From contig MCFG01000202.1 of assembly GCA_002104895.1 (NCBI GenBank), positions 42,501-80,000 on the forward strand: a DNA stretch of 37,500 bases, given 5' to 3'. Source of the DNA: Anaeromyces robustus (lineage: Eukaryota; Neocallimastigomycota; Neocallimastigomycetes; Neocallimastigales; Neocallimastigaceae). A program made the position numbers and the translations under genes. The notes below the pieces were generated by a model. That model was given only the letters and a program-made list of their open reading frames with translations. It did not search any database and was not told where the DNA came from. Below, piece by piece: positions 31,356 through 37,500 of the stretch (the first letter of the stretch is position 1; each line of letters opens with the position of its first letter).

Positions 31356-31490
31356 TGAAATTCTCATGAAAACTTAGGATAAGAGCATTTAAGTCATTTT
31401 AATTTTATTATTAAATAATAAAATAATAATAAAATAATAAAATAATAATAGCTATAAACAGTAATTATTATACATATATATGATTTTAAT

Positions 31491-31525
<35 letters not shown>

Positions 31526-32160
31526 CTTACTTACTTTTGGTTTATTTATTTTATTGAAGTTTAATTTTTTCCTTTTCTATGGATTTCATGATCCATTGTT
31601 TTAATTACTTTAAAAAAGTCTTTTTTTTTTTTTTATTGTATATATATATATATATTAAATTATTCATTACTTTATTTTATTTTTTCGTTGTTAAGTACAA
31701 TAGTTTTATTTAGAATATTCATTATTTTGTTTTAATAAATGCATAACACGACACACTCCTTTTTTTTTTTTTTTTATAGCATTGTAACATTGTTATATAA
31801 TATATACACATACATATTTTATTTTTATTTTATTTTATTTTATTTTATTTTATTTTATTTCATTTATTCATTATATATAAGAGTTCTTTTAGTAGTATAT
31901 TATATAAATAAAAAAAATTATTAACAAAGAAGTAAATTAATAAATTAATATAAAAAAAAAAGAAAAAATTTAATTAAAAAAATGTAAATGTAAATGTATT
32001 TTGTATTTTGTATTTTGTATTTTGTATTTATTAAAAAAAATTTAACCTTATTTTTTATGATAATATAATGAATACTTTTTAATATATAAAAAAAATTTTA
32101 TTTATTTTATTATTTTACTATTTTATTATTAAATATTAAATATGAAATATGAAATTATTT

Positions 32161-32284
32161 AATGATGATATTGTTTGTTGTGGTTGTTGTTGTGTATAAT
32201 GTGTATATAATGTGTGTATAATGTGTGCAATGTGTGTGTAATGTTATGTGATATTGTTGATATTGTTAATAGTGTGATATGAGA
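32161..32284 (+). repeat. G/T-rich tract with degenerate TAATGTGTG units
   Basis: About 32 of 120 bases are G and only one is C (32228). Units of the form TAATGTGTGTA recur: ATAATGTGTATA, then ATAATGTGTGTA, TAATGTGTGCA and ATGTGTGTGTAAT. The flanks read TTGTTTGTTGTGGTTGTTG and GTGATATTGTTGATATTG. It looks like a diverged (TG)n/(TAATGTG)n microsatellite with extreme strand asymmetry. Alternating TG can adopt Z-DNA. Frames read V/C runs and are not gene-like. Confidence 0.75.
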
Positions 32285-32497
32285 AAAAGAAAAAAAAGAA
32301 AAAAAGAAATTTATTAATATTTTATAAAACACTTTTTTTAATATATAAATATATTATTATTTATTTATTTTATTTTATTATAATTATAGAATAATAAATA
32401 ATTTATTTATTCATTATTAAAAGTTATTAATTTTTATTTATTTATTTATTTATTTTGTCTTTTTTTTTTTATAAGGAAAAAAACTTTTTCATAAGAT

Positions 32498-32640
32498 CAC
32501 ACACACACATGCAATGGTTATGCATGATTCATTTTTTCAAAACTTTATCCTTTTTTTTTTTTTTATCTCTTTTATTATTTTTATTTCTAAGAATAGAAAT
32601 GAACACTAAAAAAACAAAAAAAAAAAAAACACATTGCATG
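32498..32640. repeat. (CA)6 and inverted CATGCAATG copies
   Basis: (CA)6 at 32498-32509 runs into CATGCAATG (32508-32516). TGCATG follows. CATTGCATG at 32632-32640 is the exact reverse complement of CATGCAATG, with a 115-bp interval. The (CA)6-TGCAATG block also resembles the reverse complement of TGTGCAATGTGTGTGT in the G/T tract at about 32224. The open frame here is Phe/Lys-rich. Confidence 0.6.
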
Positions 32641-33240
32641 CATTCTTTTTTTTTTTTTATTAAAAAAATAAAATGTTCAATGTTCCTTTTTTTTTTTATT
32701 TAAATGTTCATGTTACAAACTTTAATTTTTCTTTTTTTCTTTTTTCTTTTTTTTTTTTTTTTTTTTTTTTTAACAATATAAAAAAAATTGCCTTTTAAAG
32801 TGAAATCTTTATTTATTTTATTTTATTTAATTTAAAGTTTTAAAAAAAAAAAAAAAGTAATCATTTTTTTATATATATAATAAAAGATAATATAATATAT
32901 AAAGAATTAATATATAAAGAATTAATTATTAATAATATAAAAAAAAACGTTTTTTTATTTATTATTGTTTTTATTTTATGACTAATATATTTATATATAT
33001 TTTAAATATATATTGATTTAATAGATTTAGAATATAATGTTAATATATTATAAAAGTGGAAAAAAATCCATTAGTTTATTAATATAAAATAAAAAAAAAA
33101 TATTAAAAAAAGAAAAAGAAAAAGAAAAGTAAAAAAGAAAAAAGTCTGTCTTTGTATTTACTTTATTATATAAAATAAAATAAATTAAATTATATATTAA
33201 ATTATATTCAATTTAATTTAATTTCATTTCATTTCATTTA

Positions 33241-33305
33241 TATTACATTTATTATTACATACATTTCATACATACCTACTACGTACATTCCTACTATTAC
33301 CTAAG
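33241..33305 (+). repeat. C-rich, G-poor CATA/CCTACTA tract
   Basis: The first 60 bases hold about 14 C and only one G (33283). The sequence alternates TACAT, CATACCTACT, ACGTACATTC and CTACTATTAC. It resembles the C-rich part of 29101-29150 (CATA then CCTACC) and is probably a diverged microsatellite. Confidence 0.6.
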
Positions 33306-33386
33306 ATTAAATGATTAAATGTATTATTTTATTTTATTTTAATTTAATTAAGTATATATATTTTTTTTTAATTTATTTATTATTAA

Positions 33387-33567
33387 CATTTAACATCTAC
33401 ATTTACACCTAATCATTTCATGAGTTTTTATGAGGAATATTCATATTTAATACTTTAAAATTTTATGAAATGGTTGTTCTGTTTGTGTGTTCTATTTTAA
33501 AACGATATTAATAATCTTTTTTTTTTTTACTTACTTTTCTACATTTTATTTTATTTTATCTAACTAA
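33387..33567 (+). other. Weak coding-like pocket in two frames
   Basis: The first 33391-33510 bases are about 22% G+C. One frame (33387 to stop 33456-33458) includes TSTFTPNHFMSFYEEY. Another (33469 to stop 33565-33567) includes NGCSVCVFYFKTILII and then Phe runs. Neither has a suitable ATG start, a known motif or a splice context. CATTTCAT (33414-33421) and ATGAAATG (33465-33472) form an inverted repeat through the same region, an alternative explanation for its complexity. Confidence 0.12.
33414..33472. repeat. Inverted repeat CATTTCAT / ATGAAATG
   Basis: Exact 8-bp arms lie at 33414-33421 and 33465-33472. Pairing extends outward with AAT against GTT and inward by one A:T after a mismatch. 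The interior includes GAATATTC. Two G:C pairs per arm. Confidence 0.6.
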
Positions 33568-33570
33568 AAA

Positions 33571-34850
33571 CAAAAAATAAAAATACAAAAAAAAAAAAAA
33601 ACTAATCATATAATAAATAAGTAAATAAATAAGATTTTCATCTATAATAATAAATAATTTTATATAATAAATACTTTTTTTTATTCTTTCATTGTTTTCT
33701 TTTTTATTATGTAAATCGTAAATTGTAATTCCATTTTATTTTCGTAAAAAGAAAAAAAAAAAAAAAAACTTAACTTTGCATTTAATTAATTTAATTTAAT
33801 TTAATATTTATATTTATATTTATATTTATTTATATATTTTGTTTAAAAAAAACAAACAACAAAAAAAACATGGAAAAAAAAATTTAAATAAAAAAAGTTG
33901 ATATTGGAAAAAACATACAAAACTATAAAATAATATTAAATAAATAAATAAATAAAATAATATTTAAATAAATAAATAATATAATAATAATAATAAGTAA
34001 ATAAACAAGTAATAAATAAATAAATTATTTGTTAATTAATTAATAATAGATTTATATAATATATTAAATAATTTATTATTTTATATTGAAAAAAATATTT
34101 AACATTTATAGTTAAATATATTAATAGTACATTTCAATATAATACTATTTTAATTCTCGAAAATAAACTAAATAAATAAAATAAATAGAATAAATAAACA
34201 AATATATATAAAAGTATTATTTATAAAATATATAAAAATTAATAGTTGTTTTTTTTTTAAAGTTAAAATATAGATTTAAATATAAATTAATATATAAGAA
34301 TAATATAAATTTATATTTATATTAATATATTAAAATAATTAAATAAATATATAGAATAACCTATAATTATTTAATTATAATTATAATTATAATATATATA
34401 ATGATATATATTATCTTTATATTCATTTAAAATAATTACTTTCGGGAAATCCATTAAATAATTTTAATGAATTAACAGAGTTTTTCTTTTTTCTTTTTCT
34501 TTTTTTGTTTGTTTATTTAATTATTTAATATAATAGTTTTATTCATTTATTTATTTATTTATTTATTATTATTTTCGTTTAATTAAAAAAAAAAGAAAGT
34601 TTTTTTTTTTAGGAAAAATTTGGAATGAACTACTAATTAAAAATATTAAAATATTAAATAAATATAAAATATTAAAAATAAATATTAAATAAAATGAAAA
34701 TCATTAAAAATAAAGAAAATATTTAGGAAGGATGAGGATGATCGATCATATTAAAATTTAAATAAAATTTAATAAATTAAATGAAATTCTTTTTTTATTT
34801 TTAATTTTTAATTTTTTATTTAATTTTTGTATTTTATTTCTATTTCCATT
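33571..34850. other. Intergenic block of A/T repeats
   Basis: It contains poly(A), (AAAT)n, the palindrome AATATAAATTTATATT at 34302-34317, a hairpin CATTAAA-TAAT-TTTAATG at 34452-34469 beside TTTCGGGAAATCC, and the palindrome ATGATCGATCAT at 34738-34749 within GGATGAGGATGATCGATC. No gene seen. Confidence 0.75.
34738..34749. repeat. 12-bp palindrome ATGATCGATCAT
   Basis: The palindrome is exact, with four G/C bases and two overlapping GATC. Ten of the bases, ATGATCGATC, recur at 22383-22392. Confidence 0.7.
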
Positions 34851-34955
34851 ATTTTAATTTTTTATTTTTATTTTCGTACGTACAATAAAATGGTCATTCC
34901 TTTCATTGTCATGTTTTAATTTTTTTTTTATGTATATATATATATTATTAATAAA

Positions 34956-35021
34956 ACAATAAGGAACAATGAAAAAACAATAAGGAACAATGAAAAAAAC
35001 AATGAAAAAACAATGAAAAAA
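34956..35021 (+). repeat. 21-bp tandem repeat decaying to (ACAATGAAAAAA)n
   Basis: ACAATAAGGAACAATGAAAA plus one A at 34956-34976 is repeated at 34977-34998, followed by further ACAATGAAAAAA units. TTTCATTGTCAT upstream (34899-34910) and TTTTCATTGTCAT downstream (35098-35110) are inverted copies of the same core, so the array can fold on either side. On the minus strand a frame shows repeated FIVPYCF peptides, but it begins at GTG and ends in Ile/Lys runs. Confidence 0.75.
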
Positions 35022-35187
35022 TAAAACAATAAAATCCACAATACTTTCTATAAAAAATAAAAAAAATTTCCTTTTATATATTCATACATACATACATTTT
35101 CATTGTCATTCCATAATTAATTTTTTTTTAGATTTATCTTTGTTTTATATATATATAAATATAAATATAAATATAAATATATAATAT

Positions 35188-35230
<43 letters not shown>

Positions 35231-35324
35231 TATATTTTATTTTGTTTGTTTTAGTTTGTTTTAGTTTGTTTGTTTTTATAGTTTTATCTTTTAGATTTAG
35301 ATTAGTAAAGTTTTTTTTTTTTAC

Positions 35325-35330
35325 CACGTG
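35325..35330. promoter_or_regulatory. E-box/G-box CACGTG
   Basis: CACGTG lies within TACCACGTGTGAA and is flanked on both sides by T-runs of about 12. Basic helix-loop-helix factors, including fungal Cbf1-type centromere/promoter proteins, bind this hexamer. There is no gene or centromere element to support use. Confidence 0.2.
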
Positions 35331-35819
35331 TGAATTTTTTTTTTTGTTTTTGTTTTTATCCTTCTATGATCTATTCTGTTTATTTACTTTATTTATTTTA
35401 ATTATTTTAATTATTTTAAGTGTTTTTAAAACTTTTATTAAATCATTCTTACTTTTACTTTTACTTCACTTTTATTATTTTTTTATATTATTATTGAATT
35501 AAATAAAAAAATATTCATTTTATTATAAATAAATAACATAATGATAATAATGAAAATTATTAAATCATAATACTATAAACTATAAACTAGAACTAGATTA
35601 TCTTTCTTTTCTTTTCTTTTTTTTTTTAAATAAGTTTTATGTATATGGATATTAAAGTAATGATAAAAATATTAAAATATTTTTTTTTTCTATAAAATGA
35701 AATAAATTAAAACCTCTTTTTCCCTCTTTTTATATAATACAATAGACTATAAGAAGTAAAAACCAAAAGTCATACTGATAATAATAATAATATTAATAAT
35801 AATAAAAATAAATAAATAG

Positions 35820-35844
35820 TATAGATTATTTATTTAAATCTATA
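35820..35844. repeat. Hairpin TATAGATT / AATCTATA
   Basis: Exact 8-bp arms lie at 35820-35827 and 35837-35844 around a 9-base ATTTATTTA loop. The arm core ATAGATT is shared with the arm of the 26150-26223 hairpin. Confidence 0.65.
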
Positions 35845-36123
35845 ATTTTTATATAATAATAAGAATGTTAATGTTCTTAATGTCTTTACCATCTATTAAA
35901 ACCTTTTTATTTTTTTATAATAATATTTTAATTCTTTACTTATGAATGAATGAATTAATTTAATTATTTTTTTTTTATTATTTATTTATGTAACCTTAAC
36001 CTTTAAAAACCTTTATATAAATCATCCATTTTATTATAATTATTTAATATATAATAAATATAAAATTTAATTATAATTTAATTTATACCAATAATATATT
36101 GATTAAATAAATAAATATATTAA

Positions 36124-36154
<31 letters not shown>

Positions 36155-36271
36155 ATATTAAAATGATATATAATTATAATATATCCTTTTTTATTATTAC
36201 TATTTTATTTTATAACTATTATCCTGTACATTAGTTAATTTGTTTTATTTTAATTCTCCTTTTTTTTTTCT

Positions 36272-36307
<36 letters not shown>

Positions 36308-36695
36308 AAGAAGGTAATATAATAATAATAAATAATAAATTGATAATCAATTATTAACTCCTAATTATACACATAATGAAAAAAGAAAAAAAAAAATTTT
36401 TTTTTTTTAATTTTTATATTAAATTAAAATATCCTATAAATTTAGGAATACTTTATTAAAAAAAACTTAAACTAAAGATATAAAAAATTAAAAATAATTA
36501 TATTTTATTATATTAAAAAAAATTATATATTTGATTTATTAATTATATATTTATTATTGTTATTATATAATTTATTATATATTAATTATTATTATATTTA
36601 TCCTATAGATGTAAAAAGAATATTCAGTTAAATTATTTATAAAGAGTTAATTATCAAATTATATAGAATAAGAATAAGAATAAGAATAACTATTA

Positions 36696-36739
<44 letters not shown>

Positions 36740-36950
36740 AGTAATAAAAAAAAATGAATAATAAAAGAAAATATCCAATTTTTTTTCTTTATTTTATTTT
36801 TATTATATTTAATTTTAAATATGGATGAATAAAATAAAAAAAAAAGGAATTCTTAATAAATTATAATTAAAAAAATAATTAATTCTTTTTTTTTTTTATT
36901 TTATTTTTAACCTATAACTATAATTTATTGATAAAAAAAAAAGTTTAATT

Positions 36951-37036
36951 AATTATTATTAGTTATTTTTTATTAATTATTATTAGTTATTTTTTATTAG
37001 TTATTATTAGTTATTTTTTATTAGTTATTTTTTATT
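36951..37036 (+). repeat. 24-bp tandem repeat, 3.6 copies
   Basis: Units lie at 36951-36974, 36975-36998 and 36999-37022, with a 14-base partial copy to 37036. The first two are identical and the third differs at one base (AGTTATTATTAG for AATTATTATTAG). Each unit contains TTAGTTATTTTTTATT. Confidence 0.85.
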
Positions 37037-37500
37037 ATTTTTTTTTTTCTGTTCCTTTTTTTTCTTAAACCACCAATTATTTTCACCATCATCCTAGAAA
37101 AAAAAAAAAAAAAATTGTTATTTATTTATTTATTTATTTATTAAACAATATATTAGTTTCATATATTAATATATATTAACAATATATTTTATTTTATTTT
37201 TATTTTTCTCAACTCTATTTTGTGTAACATTAAATATCATTCAATTAAAGTTTCACCATTTTTTTTTTGTTATATTTTTTCAAAATTTATTATCGTTTTT
37301 TATAAATAAATAAATAAATAAATAAATAATAAAATAAAATAAATAAATCTTTATTTTAATTATTATTATTCATTATTTAGTTTTTTTTTATGTAAAATTT
37401 TTATGAATTTAAATTTATAATAAAAATTTTAATTTTAACGAAAGTAAACTTTATTTAATAATAAAAATGTAAATATATAAAAATATATATAAAAAAAAAA

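Larger units (their letters stand above)
30861..32160. other. Intergenic block with hairpins and microsatellites
   Basis: Hairpins lie at 30866-30925, 31329-31355 and 31579-31596 (ATGGAT/ATCCAT). AAAGTACTTT is at 31106-31115. (ATTT)n passes into (TTAC)3 at 31490-31535. A mixed patch lies at 31685-31800, (TTTTA)n at about 31817-31862, and (ATGTAA)n then (GTATTTT)n at about 31981-32031. No gene seen. Confidence 0.75.
32161..33570. other. Block of strand-asymmetric G/T, C/A and C/T tracts
   Basis: A G/T-rich tract at 32161-32284 is followed by (CA)6 at 32498-32509, CATGCAATG inverted copies at 32508 and 32632, AAAAAAACGTTTTTTT at 32941-32956, a C-rich tract at 33241-33305 and a coding-like pocket at 33387-33567. 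This is the most compositionally varied part of the window. No firm gene seen. Confidence 0.75.
34851..35520. other. Block with ACAATGAAAA repeats and T-rich tract
   Basis: Forward and inverted ACAATGAAAA copies lie at 34900-35110. (TTTA)n spans about 35187-35231, (GTTTTAGTTT)2 lies near 35248-35270, the E-box-like CACGTG at 35325-35330 and (ACTTTT)n at 35449-35476. A frame of 86 codons through 35242-35502 has no ATG start and is Phe/Leu-rich. Confidence 0.75.
1..37500. other. Gene-free, extremely A+T-rich nuclear-type DNA
   Basis: The whole window is dominated by A/T homopolymers and short A/T microsatellites. Reading both strands, I find no open frame with a normal amino-acid mixture, no run of GC high enough for a tRNA or rRNA, and no recognisable domain. 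All frames over 60 codons are low-complexity Phe/Leu/Ile/Tyr or Lys/Asn chains. The texture, with tetranucleotide (TTTA)n and trinucleotide (ATT)n tracts, resembles intergenic DNA of anaerobic gut fungi. That attribution is inference. A few pockets of 20 to 35% GC are listed separately. Confidence 0.85.
35521..37500. other. Intergenic block with tandem repeats
   Basis: A mixed patch lies at 35710-35790. A hairpin TATAGATT/AATCTATA is at 35820-35844, (AAAT)n at about 36124-36157, T28A9 at 36273-36309, A11T12 at 36386-36408, (AATAAG)n at about 36667-36689 and (TTA)n at 36697-36739. The 24-bp tandem lies at 36951-37036, (AAAT)n near 37303-37345, and a 21-mer at 37446-37466 is shared with 15965-15985. 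No gene seen. Confidence 0.75.

Noticed and set aside
32455-32703. Open frame with MQWLCMIHFFKTL after an ATG at 32509
   Set aside because: Apart from about 15 mixed residues it is Phe/Leu and Lys runs from poly(T)/poly(A). The mixed part coincides with a (CA)n-ATGCAATG repeat. No motif or homology recognised.
34854-35039. Minus-strand frame with repeated FIVPYCF
   Set aside because: It starts at GTG and owes its pattern to a 21-bp DNA tandem. Kept as a repeat, not a gene.
35242-35502. Open frame of 86 codons, Phe/Leu-rich
   Set aside because: It opens at TTG, not ATG, and translates (TTTG), (TTTA) and (ACTTTT) repeats. No signal of coding composition.
1-37500. CRISPR array
   Set aside because: No set of equal-length repeats with unique spacers. 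Direct repeats found are contiguous tandems or two-copy duplications.
1-37500. Telomere repeats at either end
   Set aside because: No TTAGGG, CCCTAA or related G-rich unit is present. The (GAAG)n tract at 135-157 is a simple microsatellite.
1-37500. Plasmodium, Dictyostelium or organelle origin
   Set aside because: Composition is compatible in part, but these genomes carry genes at closer spacing. No organelle rRNA, tRNA or respiratory gene is present. A gut-fungus intergenic region fits better, though it is not proven.

Overview
This window is extremely A+T-rich DNA. Sampled 60-base lines mostly carry only 3 to 8 G or C. I can support no convincing protein-coding gene, tRNA, rRNA, known transposon or CRISPR array on either strand. 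The open reading frames present are short, and most lack a plausible ATG start. They encode runs of Phe/Leu/Ile/Tyr or Lys/Asn that simply translate poly(T), poly(A), (TTTA)n or (AAT)n tracts.

The texture is homopolymer A and T runs up to about 30 bases, many (TTTA)n/(AAAT)n tracts, (ATT)n, (TTTTA)n, (GTTTTT)n, and almost no C/G. This suggests nuclear intergenic DNA of a eukaryote with an exceptionally A+T-rich genome. Anaerobic gut fungi (Neocallimastigomycota) are my best guess, because their genomes are known for very low GC, long A+T-rich intergenic regions and abundant microsatellites. Dictyostelium and Plasmodium have similar composition, but a 37.5 kb stretch with no gene fits them less well. 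The attribution is inference from composition only.

Layout. 1-2600: simple repeats plus one perfect TGACGTCA site. 2600-4150: a cluster of fold-back hairpins whose arms include matched G:C pairs (2944-3004, 3600-3654, 3843-3904, 3931-4006, 4102-4134). 6840-7420: a degenerate TATGGCTATTCT-like repeat series leading into a 337-bp structure bounded by 32-bp inverted repeats (7084-7115 and 7389-7420, 30 of 32 matching), the best candidate for a miniature mobile element. 7956-8199: a pocket of about 22% GC with two coding-like fragments in different frames. 10.7-14 kb: several hairpins. 16.9-19 kb: ATTCCAT and GGAAT/TGGAT degenerate arrays. 19.8 kb: nested perfect palindromes. 23.7-23.9 kb: two identical TGACGTAAAA sites. 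26.1-31.4 kb: more hairpins, and short pockets of C-rich or G-rich strand-asymmetric repeats. 32161-32284: a G/T-only tract, followed by (CA)6 at 32498. 33240-33570: a C-rich tract and a second weak coding-like pocket. 34.9-35.1 kb: forward and inverted ACAATGAAAA copies. 36951-37036: a 24-bp tandem repeat.

No genes can be shown to work together here. What can be described is structure: fold-back elements, palindromes, strand-asymmetric microsatellites and a few rare G/C-containing motifs standing out from an A/T background. A/T-only inverted repeats are expected by chance in such DNA, so the entries and findings give weight to matches that include G:C pairs.
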